From: CAVZBW01 sp963778465
GTDB taxonomy: Bacteria > Actinomycetota > Acidimicrobiia > Acidimicrobiales > RAAP-2
Length of the DNA stretch: 64,000 nt
Direction: 5' to 3'
Assembly (NCBI GenBank): GCA_963778465.1
Contig: CAVZUK010000002.1
Location: 124,001-188,000, forward strand
Positions 54,071 through 62,842 of this stretch are shown here, one piece after another (position 1 is the first letter of the stretch; the number at the start of each line of letters is the position of its first letter). Made by a program: the position numbers and the translations under genes. Below the pieces are notes generated by a model. It did not search any database and was not told the DNA's origin. It was given only the letters and a program-made list of their open reading frames with translations.

Positions 54071-55267
54071 ATGGGCGAGGCAATCACGATGGGACCCGAC
54101 GGGGTCCTCCAGGTACCGGACGAGCCGATCATCCCCTTCATCGAGGGGGACGGGACGGGGATCGACATCTGGCCGGCGGCCAAGCTGGTCCTCGACACCG
54201 CAGCGGCCAAGCTCGGCAAGCGGGTCGACTGGCGGGAGGTCCTCGCCGGGGAGAAGGCCTTCAACGAGGTGGGGAGCTGGCTCCCCGACGAGACGGTCGA
54301 GACCTTCCGGACCTACCTCATTGGGATCAAGGGCCCCTTGACCACCCCGGTCGGCACCGGGATCCGCTCCCTCAACGTGGCCCTGCGCCAGATCCTCGAC
54401 CTCTACGTCTGCCTCCGGCCCGTGCGGTGGTTCCAGGGGGTTCCCTCGCCGGTGCGCCACCCCGAGCGTGTCGACATGGTGATCTTCCGGGAGAACACCG
54501 AGGACGTCTACGCCGGCTACGAGGTCCAGGCGGGGACGCCCGAGTGCGACAAGCTCACGGCCTACCTCCGGGAGGAGATGGGTTGGCCGATCCGCGACGG
54601 CTCGGGGATCGGGATCAAGCCGGTCTCCGAGATGGGCTCCAAGCGCCTCGTGCGCGCCGCCATCCGCTACGCCCTCGCCCGCAAGCGCCGATCGGTCAGC
54701 CTGATCCACAAGGGGAACATCCAGAAGTTCACCGAGGGGGCGTTCCGCAACTGGGGCTACGAGGTCGTGCGGGAGGAGTTCTCGGACGTGGCGGTGGCCT
54801 GGGAGGACTGCGGCGGTGACGCCGGCGGCCTGCTCCTCGTCCAGGACGTGATCGCCGACAACGCGCTCCAGCAGGTGCTGACGCGGCCGGCGGACTACGA
54901 CGTGCTGGCCACGACCAACCTGAACGGGGACTACATCTCCGACGCCCTGGCCGCGCAGGTGGGGGGCATCGGGATCGCCCCGGGGGCCAACATCAACTAC
55001 GTGACGGGCCACGGCATCTTCGAGGCCACGCACGGGACCGCGCCCAAGTACGCGGGGCAGGACAAGGTCAACCCGGGCTCGGTGATCCTCTCCGGGGCGC
55101 TCATGTTCGAGCACCTCGGGTGGCACGACGCCTCGGCGGCGATCATCCGGGCGCTCGAGGAGACGGTGGCGGCCAAGATCGTCACGTACGACTTCGCCCG
55201 GCTGACCGAGGGGGCGCACGAGGTCCGGTGCTCCGAGTTCGCCGAGGCGATCGCCTCGCGCATCTGA
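54071..55267 (+). CDS. icd: NADP-dependent isocitrate dehydrogenase, E. coli type
   Basis: Oxidises isocitrate to 2-oxoglutarate. The 398 residues resemble the dimeric E. coli enzyme: IIPFIEGDGTGIDIWPA, substrate loop LTTPVGTGIRSLNVALRQ, VIFRENTEDVYAGYE and the Lys in SLIHKGNIQKFTEGAF. The NADP-specificity pair Lys-Tyr is visible in HGTAPKYAGQDKVNPGS. Many actinobacteria use a monomeric enzyme instead, so this type is worth noting. ATG 54071 lies downstream of a leaderless promoter site. Confidence 0.95.
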   Translation: MGEAITMGPDGVLQVPDEPIIPFIEGDGTGIDIWPAAKLVLDTAAAKLGKRVDWREVLAGEKAFNEVGSWLPDETVETFRTYLIGIKGPLTTPVGTGIRSLNVALRQILDLYVCLRPVRWFQGVPSPVRHPERVDMVIFRENTEDVYAGYEVQAGTPECDKLTAYLREEMGWPIRDGSGIGIKPVSEMGSKRLVRAAIRYALARKRRSVSLIHKGNIQKFTEGAFRNWGYEVVREEFSDVAVAWEDCGGDAGGLLLVQDVIADNALQQVLTRPADYDVLATTNLNGDYISDALAAQVGGIGIAPGANINYVTGHGIFEATHGTAPKYAGQDKVNPGSVILSGALMFEHLGWHDASAAIIRALEETVAAKIVTYDFARLTEGAHEVRCSEFAEAIASRI

Positions 55268-55311
55268 GCGCCGACCGGCTGGCCCGCTTCGCCCCCCAGC
55301 GCAGCGGACAT

Positions 55312-55317
55312 TAACCT
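55312..55317 (+). promoter_or_regulatory. Leaderless -10 element (TAACCT) for mdh
   Basis: TAACCT is followed by 6 bases and ATG 55324. It lies 45 bases after icd, so mdh can be transcribed on its own as well as from icd. Confidence 0.45.
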
Positions 55318-55323
55318 CGACCC

Positions 55324-56322
55324 ATGCCTTCCAACCCCCCGCTCCACGTCACGGTGACCGGTGCCGCCGGCCAGATCGGCTACTCGCTCCTCTTCCGCAT
55401 CGCCTCTGGCCAGATGTTCGGCGCCGACCAGCCGGTCGTGCTGCGCCTCCTCGAGATCGAGCCCGCCATGCGGGCGCTCGAGGGCGTGGCCATGGAGCTC
55501 GACGACTGCGCCTTTCCCCTGGTCGACGACATGGTCCTGACTTCGGACCTGAAGACCGCCTTCGACGGGACGTCGTGGGCCCTGCTCGTCGGGTCGATCC
55601 CGCGCAAGGCGGGCATGGAGCGCGGTGAGCTGCTCGGCGTGAACGGGGGGATCTTCAAGCCACAGGGACGGGCCATCGCGGCCCACGCGGCGTCGGACGT
55701 GCGCGTGCTCGTGGTCGGCAACCCCTGCAACACCAATTGCCTGATTGCACGGTCCAACGGCGCGGACGTCCCCCCGGATCGCTGGTTCGCCATGACCCGG
55801 CTCGACGAGAACCGGGCCAAGAGCCAGCTGGCCAAGCGGGCGGGGGTCCCCGTCGCCTCGGTCTCCCGGCTCGGGATCTGGGGCAACCACTCGGCGACGC
55901 AGTTCCCCGACTACGCCAACGCCAAGATCGACGGGCGGCCGGTCCCCGAGGTGATCGAGGACACGGAATGGCTCCAGGGGGAATTTCTCGCCACCGTACA
56001 GAAGCGGGGTGCGGCGGTGATCGAGGCCAGAGGGGCGTCGTCCGCGGCATCGGCGGCCTCGGCAGTGGTCGACACCGTGCGCGGGCTGCGCACGCCGACC
56101 CCCGAGGGTGACTGCGTCTCGGTGGCCGTCACGAGCACGGGTCAGTACTCGGTGCCCGAGGGCCTCCAGTTCGGCTTCCCGCTGGCCGCCGACGGCCGCG
56201 GCGCCTGGTCGGTCATCGAGGGCCTCCCGCACGACGACTTCGCGAAGGAGCGCATCGCGGTCACCACCGACGAGCTCCTCTCGGAGCGCCAAGAGGTGCA
56301 GTCGCTCGACCTCATGGGCTGA
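55324..56322 (+). CDS. mdh: Malate dehydrogenase
   Basis: Interconverts malate and oxaloacetate. The 332 residues belong to the group with TGAAGQIGYSLLFRIASGQM at the nucleotide site. Substrate and catalytic residues lie in PRKAGMERGELL, NPCNTNCLI, TRLDENRAKSQL and GIWGNHSATQFPD, with the catalytic His in the last. It follows icd, placing two citric-acid-cycle dehydrogenases together. Confidence 0.95.
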   Translation: MPSNPPLHVTVTGAAGQIGYSLLFRIASGQMFGADQPVVLRLLEIEPAMRALEGVAMELDDCAFPLVDDMVLTSDLKTAFDGTSWALLVGSIPRKAGMERGELLGVNGGIFKPQGRAIAAHAASDVRVLVVGNPCNTNCLIARSNGADVPPDRWFAMTRLDENRAKSQLAKRAGVPVASVSRLGIWGNHSATQFPDYANAKIDGRPVPEVIEDTEWLQGEFLATVQKRGAAVIEARGASSAASAASAVVDTVRGLRTPTPEGDCVSVAVTSTGQYSVPEGLQFGFPLAADGRGAWSVIEGLPHDDFAKERIAVTTDELLSERQEVQSLDLMG

Positions 56323-56338
56323 GCGACGAGGCCAGTGG

Positions 56339-56551
56339 CTAGGAGGCGACCGGCCTCGCGACCTCGATGCCGGCGTGTTCGAGGAAGGCCAGCTTCCTCG
56401 CAAGGGTGCCCTGCCAGAGCGTCATCTCGGTGTCGAAGAGGCGCCGGTCGCCGTCCTCGCACGCGTGCTCCAGCTCATCGAACGCGGAATCCTCGGCGTC
56501 CAGCAGCTGCCGGTACGTCCGAAGGAAGTGGTCGTCGATCGGTTTGGGCAC
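56339..56551 (-). CDS. Small uncharacterised protein (70 residues)
   Basis: I do not recognise this family. GTG 56551 is preceded by GAGAGGAGG with a short spacer, a strong ribosome-binding site that makes the gene credible. The product, starting MPKPIDDHFLRTYRQLLDAE, looks wholly alpha-helical, acidic and soluble, with no Cys pair and no membrane segment. It lies convergent to mdh, 16 bases away. Confidence 0.55.
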   Translation of the reverse strand: MPKPIDDHFLRTYRQLLDAEDSAFDELEHACEDGDRRLFDTEMTLWQGTLARKLAFLEHAGIEVARPVAS

Positions 56552-56689
56552 GAACCCTCCTCTCGTCGTGGCCCGCTCCCGGCGGGCCCGTCATCGCTCC
56601 GATCCTCGGGGCCATGGTCATTTCGACACTACCCAGGCAAGCGTGACGTTGCACCCCCTGCCGGGGCCGGGTCGAACGCCCCGGTGGGT

Positions 56690-56695
56690 TAGCTT
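56690..56695 (+). promoter_or_regulatory. Leaderless -10 element (TAGCTT) for the GNAT-like gene
   Basis: TAGCTT is followed by 7 bases and GTG 56703. It supports that GTG as the start, over longer in-frame versions. Confidence 0.5.
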
Positions 56696-56702
56696 GCCCG
56701 CA

Positions 56703-57734
56703 GTGAGCGAACCGGTGATCCGGCTTCTCGAGGCCCACGAGGCGGGCCGGCTGGTCGAGGCGATCCGCGCGGTCTACGGCTCGACCTACGACGTCATCTG
56801 GCTGTACGACGAGTCGGAGGTGGCGTCCCGGATCAGTCGCGGGGTGCTGCTGTCCGCCATCGCGGAGATGGACGGCGAGCTCGTCTGCCACTCGGGGCTC
56901 ACCCTGCACTCGCCCGACGACCGCGTCGGGCATGCCGGGCAGGCGGTGACCCTGCCGGCGGCGCGCGGGCACCACCTCTTCACGGCGACCAAGCGCTTCT
57001 TGGCCCGCGAGGCAGCCGGCCGCCGGCTCTTCGGCATGTACAGCGAGGCCACCGCCGCGCACCCCTACAGCCAGAGGGCCAACGTCGAGCTGGGGGCGCA
57101 CGAGAGCGGCTTCCTGCTCGGGTACATCCCCGCCTCGGTCGAGAACAGCGTGAGCCAGGGCAGGAACCGCCGTCAGTCGGCCGCGCTCTTCTACCTTGCC
57201 TTGGACCGGGCCCCGGGGCGGCAGGCCTATGTGCCGGACTCCTACCGCGACGTCGTCCTCGAGACCATCGCCGTGTGCGAGCTGCACGCCCGGATGGCCG
57301 AGGTCTCCCGCCACACCCGGGTGCCCCGCCGCTCGGCGCTGCACACGAGCGTCAACGCCGTGACGAACGTCGCCGTGGTGACGGCCACCGAGCCGGGGAC
57401 CGACCTGTCGGAGGCGGTCTCCGAAGCCCGGGGGAGGCTCTTCCGTCACGGCTACGACGCCGTCTACGTCGACCTTCCGCTGGAGGTTCCCACCACCGGC
57501 CTCGTCGCCGATCCGCTGCACCAAGTGGGGATGTCCTACGCCGGGGTCTTCCCCAACCCCAAGTGGCACGGCGACGTGCTGCGCCTCCAGTCCGTGCGCT
57601 CGGGGACCTTCTGCCTGGCGGACGTGGCGGTGGCCTCCGATCACGGGCGTCGCCTGCTCGGGTACGTGGCGGACGACCTGGAGCGGTCCGGCCACCAGGT
57701 TCACGACGGCGAGGCCGGGCCGCGCCCGGCGTGA
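56703..57734 (+). CDS. GNAT-like acyltransferase, two-part protein of unknown substrate
   Basis: The 343 residues begin SEPVIRLLEAHEAGRLVEAI. The first half has a GNAT-like pattern, with ELVCHSGLTLHSP then a stretch AGQAVTLPAARGHHLFTATK in the place of the acetyl-CoA loop, and LFGMYSEATAAHPYSQRANV. The classical Arg/Gln-x2-Gly-x-Gly/Ala loop is not intact, so binding of acetyl-CoA is uncertain. The second half (about 205-330) may be a degenerate second GNAT domain. No partner gene is adjacent; homologues I recall sit near anti-sigma kinase-like ATPases, but none is seen here. Confidence 0.6.
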   Translation: MSEPVIRLLEAHEAGRLVEAIRAVYGSTYDVIWLYDESEVASRISRGVLLSAIAEMDGELVCHSGLTLHSPDDRVGHAGQAVTLPAARGHHLFTATKRFLAREAAGRRLFGMYSEATAAHPYSQRANVELGAHESGFLLGYIPASVENSVSQGRNRRQSAALFYLALDRAPGRQAYVPDSYRDVVLETIAVCELHARMAEVSRHTRVPRRSALHTSVNAVTNVAVVTATEPGTDLSEAVSEARGRLFRHGYDAVYVDLPLEVPTTGLVADPLHQVGMSYAGVFPNPKWHGDVLRLQSVRSGTFCLADVAVASDHGRRLLGYVADDLERSGHQVHDGEAGPRPA

Positions 57735-57777
57735 GCGGGAGCCCCCCGCCCTTGGGGGGATCGGCCGGGGCTCCCGC
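57735..57777. terminator. Long GC inverted repeat between convergent genes
   Basis: GCGGGAGCCCC (57735-57745) and GGGGCTCCCGC (57767-57777) form an 11-bp stem, with a second CCCC/GGGG pairing inside. It fills the 56-base gap between the GNAT-like gene and the minus-strand glycosyltransferase gene. There is no T tract, so it would be a tractless or factor-assisted terminator serving both strands. Confidence 0.55.
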
Positions 57778-57790
57778 CGTCGCCGCTCGC

Positions 57791-59995
57791 TCACGAGGAC
57801 TTGGGGCTCGTGAGGTCGTAGAGGGTGGTGCCACCCACCGTCTTCGTGTTGAAGTGCGCCTCCACCCATGAGGTGATCTGGCTGGCGTCGCCCGACGAGC
57901 TGTTGGCGCCCGGACCCGCCCCGCCGCCGCCGGCCACCAAGTAGTGGATCTCCCCCTTGGCCACGTATGCCTCAAACTGGGCGAGCGTGGGCGCGGGGTC
58001 GGTGCCGTTGAAGCCGCCGATGGCCATGGTGGGTTCCTCCGCCGCCAGCTGGTAGCCGGCGGCGGAGTTGGCGCCGACCGTGGCCAGCACCCAGCGGTAG
58101 TGGCTCGCACCATCCTCGAGCGCGTGCACCACCGCGGCGTCGGGGGTGCTCGCGTTGAGCAGGCCGCCGCCCGCTCCGCTGCCGCCCGGGCCACCGGCCC
58201 GATTCCCCGCGCCGGGGAACCCGCCGGCGGCCGCTCCCGAGGGTGGGCCGAATCCCGCCCGCCCCGTCCCGGATTGACCGGTCCCGGTCTGACCTGTTCC
58301 GGCCTGGCCCAGACCCGCCTGTCCCTGTCCGGATGGCCCGAGGCCCCGACCGGAGCCGGGTAGGCCCCCGGGCGGCCGGAAGCTCGCGCCTCCGGGGCCA
58401 CCGACCCCGCCGGGGCCGCCCGACGTGCCGGCGAGTGTGGGGCCGGCGGAGACGATGCCGCCGCTGTGCCGCGTGTTCGCGGTCTCGAGGGCGTAGGCGG
58501 TAGGGCCCGCGAGCCCCACGACGATCGCCGCCGCCAGGGCCGCAGATGCGGCGACGCGGCCCATCCAGTGGGAGGCGACGAGCAGCGTCGCCGTCACGAT
58601 GCCGCCCACGAGGACGAGCGGCAGGAGCCACGGCAGCCACCCCGACGAGCGTCCGAGGAGGACGGCGGCCCAGATGGCGGTCGTCAGGACCACGGCGGCC
58701 AGCACGATGCGGGATGCCAGGCGGTCACGCCGTTGCCACAGCATCCAGCCGCCGATCCCGACCAGCGCGGCGATGGCCGGCGCCAGGGCCACGGTGTAGT
58801 AGGGGTGGATGATCCCCTGGGCGAAGCTGAACACGGCGCCGGTGACGAGGAGCCACAGACCCCACAGCATCAGCGAGGCCCGGGTCCGGTCGGTGCGCCC
58901 CGCCCGGCGGGTCAGCCACAGGCCGGCCGCCAGCAGCACGAGGGCCGCGGGGATCAGCCAGGAGATCTGCCCCCCCATGTCGGTGAGGAATAGGCGGTCC
59001 CACCCCGTCGGGCCCCAGATGCTGGCGTGGCCCGTCCCCCCGAAGCCTCCGACGCTGCCCGACTCCTGGCCGGAGATCCGCCCGAGGCCGTTGTAGCCGA
59101 AGATGAGGTTCCAGATGCTGTTGTTCTGCGATCCCCCGATGTAGGGACGGTCGGCGCTCGGCACCAGTGACACGACGACGGGCCACCACAGTGCGGCCAC
59201 GAGCGTGGCGCCGGCGGTGGTGGCCAGCTGGCGCAACCGTCGGCCAAGGCCGGTCGGCGCCGCCACGAGGTAGACGATCCCGATGGCCGGGAGCACGAGG
59301 AAGGCCTGCATCATCTTGGTGATGAAGCCCGTGCCCACGAGGACCCCGGCCAGGACGAGCCACCGCCCGTTGGCGCGCTCCAGGGCCCGCACCGTGCAGT
59401 AGGCGGCGCCGGTGAGCAGGAGCACGAGCAGGGCGTCGGGGTTGTTGTAGCGGAACATGAGCACCGCCACCGGGGTGAGCGCCATGACGCCGGCGGCCAG
59501 CAGGCCGGCGCCTGCACTGGCCACCCGCCGCACCGCGGCGTACACCAGCGCGACGGTGGCGACACCCTCCAAGGCCTGTGGCACGAGGATGCTCCAGGCG
59601 TTGACCCCGAACATCCTCGCGGAGAGGTCCATGACCCATAGCGCGGCCGGCGGCTTGTCGACGGTGATGAAGCTCGACGAGTCGAAGGACCCGAAGAAGA
59701 ACGCCTTCCAGCTCTTGGAGCCCGCCTGGACGGCCGCCGAGTAGAAGCTGTTGGCCCAGCCCGAGGACCCGAGGTCCCACAAGTAAAGGACGGCCGTCGC
59801 GGCCAGAATGGCGAGCAGGGCCGGGCGCACCCACGACGGATCCTCGGGACGGCCGCGCACCAGACGGCGGGCCAGCCCCTGTCCCGGCGTGCGAGGCCCG
59901 GGCCGGCCACCCCCGGGATCGTCCCGTCCGGTGTCGGGCCCCGCCGGGAGCAACACGGCCCCCGGCGGGGCCGGACGATCGTCGATGACGGTCAT
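57791..59995 (-). CDS. GT39-type glycosyltransferase, YkcB-like membrane protein
   Basis: Integral membrane glycosyltransferase of 734 residues. The N-terminal two thirds form about 12 helices with the family segment WANSFYSAAVQAGSKSWKAF and FITVDKPPAALWVMDLSAR, which hold the acidic and Lys residues conserved in the ArnT/PMT fold. A Gly/Pro/Gln-rich spacer (about 555-650) leads to an extracytoplasmic C-terminal domain with FEAYVAKGEIHYLVAGG and SQITSWVEAHF. The pairing with a GT2-GtrA enzyme matches B. subtilis YkcB/YkcC, implying polyprenyl-phosphate-sugar transfer onto an envelope acceptor. The ATG overlaps the upstream stop (ATGA). Confidence 0.85.
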   Translation of the reverse strand: MTVIDDRPAPPGAVLLPAGPDTGRDDPGGGRPGPRTPGQGLARRLVRGRPEDPSWVRPALLAILAATAVLYLWDLGSSGWANSFYSAAVQAGSKSWKAFFFGSFDSSSFITVDKPPAALWVMDLSARMFGVNAWSILVPQALEGVATVALVYAAVRRVASAGAGLLAAGVMALTPVAVLMFRYNNPDALLVLLLTGAAYCTVRALERANGRWLVLAGVLVGTGFITKMMQAFLVLPAIGIVYLVAAPTGLGRRLRQLATTAGATLVAALWWPVVVSLVPSADRPYIGGSQNNSIWNLIFGYNGLGRISGQESGSVGGFGGTGHASIWGPTGWDRLFLTDMGGQISWLIPAALVLLAAGLWLTRRAGRTDRTRASLMLWGLWLLVTGAVFSFAQGIIHPYYTVALAPAIAALVGIGGWMLWQRRDRLASRIVLAAVVLTTAIWAAVLLGRSSGWLPWLLPLVLVGGIVTATLLVASHWMGRVAASAALAAAIVVGLAGPTAYALETANTRHSGGIVSAGPTLAGTSGGPGGVGGPGGASFRPPGGLPGSGRGLGPSGQGQAGLGQAGTGQTGTGQSGTGRAGFGPPSGAAAGGFPGAGNRAGGPGGSGAGGGLLNASTPDAAVVHALEDGASHYRWVLATVGANSAAGYQLAAEEPTMAIGGFNGTDPAPTLAQFEAYVAKGEIHYLVAGGGGAGPGANSSSGDASQITSWVEAHFNTKTVGGTTLYDLTSPKSS

Positions 59996-61275
59996 TGTTG
60001 GCTCCCTTGGTCTCGGTTCGGATCGAGGACTGGTGCGACGGCGCGGTCCACCGCGGCGGTCGTTGCGCCGTTGGCGAATGCCGGGCCCCCGGCGAAGGGA
60101 TCCCGCGGCCCCAAGGCTCTGAGCGCGACCAGGCGGGAAAAGCCGGCCACGACGGTGCCGGCCGTGACGGCGAAGAGGTCGGCCACCGCGGATCCCCCGA
60201 GCAGCGTCTGGGCCACCCACAGCGCCATGAGGGTGAAGACCGCGTTGGTCGCGAAGACGGTCAGGCCTCCGACGACGAAGCGGCGGTGGGACGACTGGTC
60301 CGGCTCACCGGCGTTGAGCCGGACGTGCGCCCACGTGTTGCCGACCGAGCAGATGGCGAGGGCCAGCACGTCGGCCAGCCAGACGCCCGCGACGGGGCGC
60401 AGGAGGAGGAAGAGGACGAGGAAGGCGAGCGTGCTCACGAGCCCGACGCCGGCGACCCGCCGGAGGGTCTGGCGGGCTCGCTCCTGGCGCGCCGGGGTCG
60501 GGAGCTGCGCCCATCCGCGCCCGGCGGAGAACTCCCGGACGAGCCGGGCGATACCCCGCAGGTCCCCGAGGGCCGTGCGCGCCACGTCGACGCGGGAGTC
60601 GGGATCGTCGACCCAGTCGACCGGCACCTCGTGGATGCGCAGCCCGTTGCGCTCGGCGAGGACGAGCAGCTCGGTGTCGAAGAACCACTCGTTGTCGTGC
60701 ACGAGCGGCAGCAACGCCTGGGCCGCCTCCCGGCGCATCGCCTTGAACCCGCACTGCGCGTCGGAGAACGAGTTGCCGAGCACGGCCCGGACGAGCAGGT
60801 TGTAGCAGCGGGAGATCACCTCTCGCTTGGGCCCCCGGGTCACGCGGGCGCCGTGTGCCAGCCGGGTACCGATCGCGAGGTCGCTGTGGCCCGAGACGAG
60901 CGGGGCCACGAGGGGGAGCAGGGCATCGAGCCCCGTCGAGAGGTCGACGTCCATGTAGGCCACGACGTCGGCGCTGCTGGCACCCCACGCGGCTCGCAGC
61001 GCACGACCGCGCCCCTTCTCGGCGAGATGCACGACGCGGACGCCGCGTAGCTCCCGGGCGACGGCGACGGCCACCTCGTAGGTGCCGTCGGTGCTGGCGT
61101 TGTCGGCGATCGTCACCAGCGCGGTCAGCGGGAAGGACCGGTCGAGGTACTCGCGCAGGCGAGCCACGCTCCGGCGCAACGTGGCCGCCTCGTTGTAGAC
61201 GGGGACCACGATCTCCACCTGGGTCCGGTGACCCCGCGACGGCGGCGCCGCGGTGTGTGCGGTCAGGGTGCTCAT
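59992..61275 (-). CDS. GT2 polyprenyl-phosphate glycosyltransferase fused to a GtrA domain
   Basis: The N-terminal GT2 domain (about 20-255) has IVVPVYNEAATLRRSV, IADNASTDGTYEVA, AYMDVDLSTGLDALLPL (the DxD site) and SDAQCGFKAMRREAA. The C-terminal 170 residues contain four predicted helices and match GtrA, with GNTWAHVRLN. It should charge a lipid carrier with a sugar and help flip it for the GT39 enzyme encoded next. ATG 61275 is preferred; an in-frame GTG at 61305 is possible. The stop overlaps the next gene. Confidence 0.87.
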   Translation of the reverse strand: MSTLTAHTAAPPSRGHRTQVEIVVPVYNEAATLRRSVARLREYLDRSFPLTALVTIADNASTDGTYEVAVAVARELRGVRVVHLAEKGRGRALRAAWGASSADVVAYMDVDLSTGLDALLPLVAPLVSGHSDLAIGTRLAHGARVTRGPKREVISRCYNLLVRAVLGNSFSDAQCGFKAMRREAAQALLPLVHDNEWFFDTELLVLAERNGLRIHEVPVDWVDDPDSRVDVARTALGDLRGIARLVREFSAGRGWAQLPTPARQERARQTLRRVAGVGLVSTLAFLVLFLLLRPVAGVWLADVLALAICSVGNTWAHVRLNAGEPDQSSHRRFVVGGLTVFATNAVFTLMALWVAQTLLGGSAVADLFAVTAGTVVAGFSRLVALRALGPRDPFAGGPAFANGATTAAVDRAVAPVLDPNRDQGSQQ

Positions 61276-61332
61276 GGCCCCCGATCCTGAGGGCCGCTCC
61301 TTCACGCCAGCTGTGACACGGCTGTGAGGGTG

Positions 61333-62842
61333 CTACGTAAGAGCAGGTCTTATGCCTGTTTCGCCCTCCGCGTCCTCCCGATCCGGGGTCGGCGGCGCGT
61401 CCGTCGGAGCGCCGAGGGGCAGCCAGACCACGAAGATCGTCCCACCGTCGGGGTTGGGCCGCACGGAGGCATCGCCCCCGTGCGAGGCCACGATGGCCGC
61501 GACGATGGAGAGCCCCAGCCCCGCGCCGCCGCTGCCGCGGCTCCTCGAGGCATCGGCGCGGTAGAAGCGCTCGAACACCCGCTCGGCCTGCTCCCGGGTG
61601 AGCCCCGGGCCGCGGTCGGCGACCTCCACGAACGCCCGGTCGCCCATGGTGCCGACCCTCACGGTGGAGGGGGTGCCGGGCGGCGTGTGGGCGCGCACGT
61701 TGGCGAGCAGGTTGTCGAGGACCTGGCGGAGCCGGGGGCCGTCGCCGATCACCTCCACCGGGCGCTCGGCACGAAGGGTCACGGGCCATTCCGGCCCGAC
61801 CGCCGCGGCCGAGTGGATGGCCTCCGCGGCGAGGGAGACGAGCTCGACCGGGCCGCGCTCGAGCGGTCGACCCTCGTCGAGGCGCGCGAGCAGCATCAGG
61901 TCCTCGACGAGTACCGTCATCCGCTCGCTCTCGATGCGGATGCCGCGCATCACGCGTTCGAGGTCCGCGGGGTTGTGCTCCGCGCCGCGCGAGAAGAGCT
62001 CCGAGTAGGCCGACACCGCGGCGAGGGGCGTGCGCAGCTCGTGCGACGCGTCGGCCACGAAGCGCCGCATCCGCTCCTCGGAGGCGGCGAGCCGTCGTGC
62101 GGTGGCGTCCCGCTCCATGAAGGCCCCCTGGATGCGCTCGAGCATCACGTTGAGGGCTCGAGCGAGGTGGCCCACCTCGGTGCGGGCATCGTCGCCGGGC
62201 ACGCGGCGGTCGAGTTGACCCGCGGCGATGGCGTCCGCCGTGCGCTCGACCCCCTCCAGGGGGCGCAGCCCGACGCGCACGAGCCACCAACCGAGGCCCA
62301 TCGCGATGACCAGGGCGCCTCCGGTGACGGCCAGCTCGATGAGCAGGAGCCGGTTCAACGTGGCATAGGTGCTGTCGAGGGGCAGCCCGACGATGAGCAG
62401 GCCGCCCTCGGGGGTCTCGCTCGCCCGGACGGTGGAATTCCGGACCGCCGCTCGTCGTGGACGGCACGTCGAAGTAGACGGCCGCCGGCTGGCCCTCGCT
62501 CGAGGACGGCACCGTGATGTGGGTGGGCAGCTGCGGGGAGTACTGCTTGCCGCCCGGCTCGACGGCGGGCAGCTGGACCCTCACCTGACCGTCCGACGAG
62601 CGCACCTCGAGCGAGACGCCGGCGGCGGCCCGCTCCACCCCAGGGGGCGTCTGATTGGAGGTGGCGCCCGAGGTCGGCCCCGTGGGGCCGACCAGCCCGG
62701 GGATCGTCGTGCTGGCCAGCTGCTGGTCCACCCGGTCGAGGAGGAAGGAGCGCAACGAGGAGTAGGTCACCACGTCGGCCACGATCAGGCCGACCAGGGA
62801 GACGACCGCGAGGGCCAGGAGCAGCCTCGCTCGGAGGGACAT
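61333..62842 (-). CDS. Sensor histidine kinase (frameshift near 62445)
   Basis: Membrane sensor with N-terminal helix (SLRARLLLALAVVSLVGLIV), an extracytoplasmic region, a second helix near ELAVTGGALVIAMGLGWWLV, then HAMP, HisKA and ATPase domains. The phospho-His is in DASHELRTPL, the N box is QVLDNLLANVRAH, G1 DRGPGLT and G2 GGAGLGLSIVAA. The frame changes between about 62430 and 62455 in the sensor domain. Removing one base (for example the A in ACGAGCGGC, reading the minus strand) joins VYFDVPSTT to AVRNSTVRASETPEGG and gives 502 residues. The ATG overlaps the regulator stop. Confidence 0.87.
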
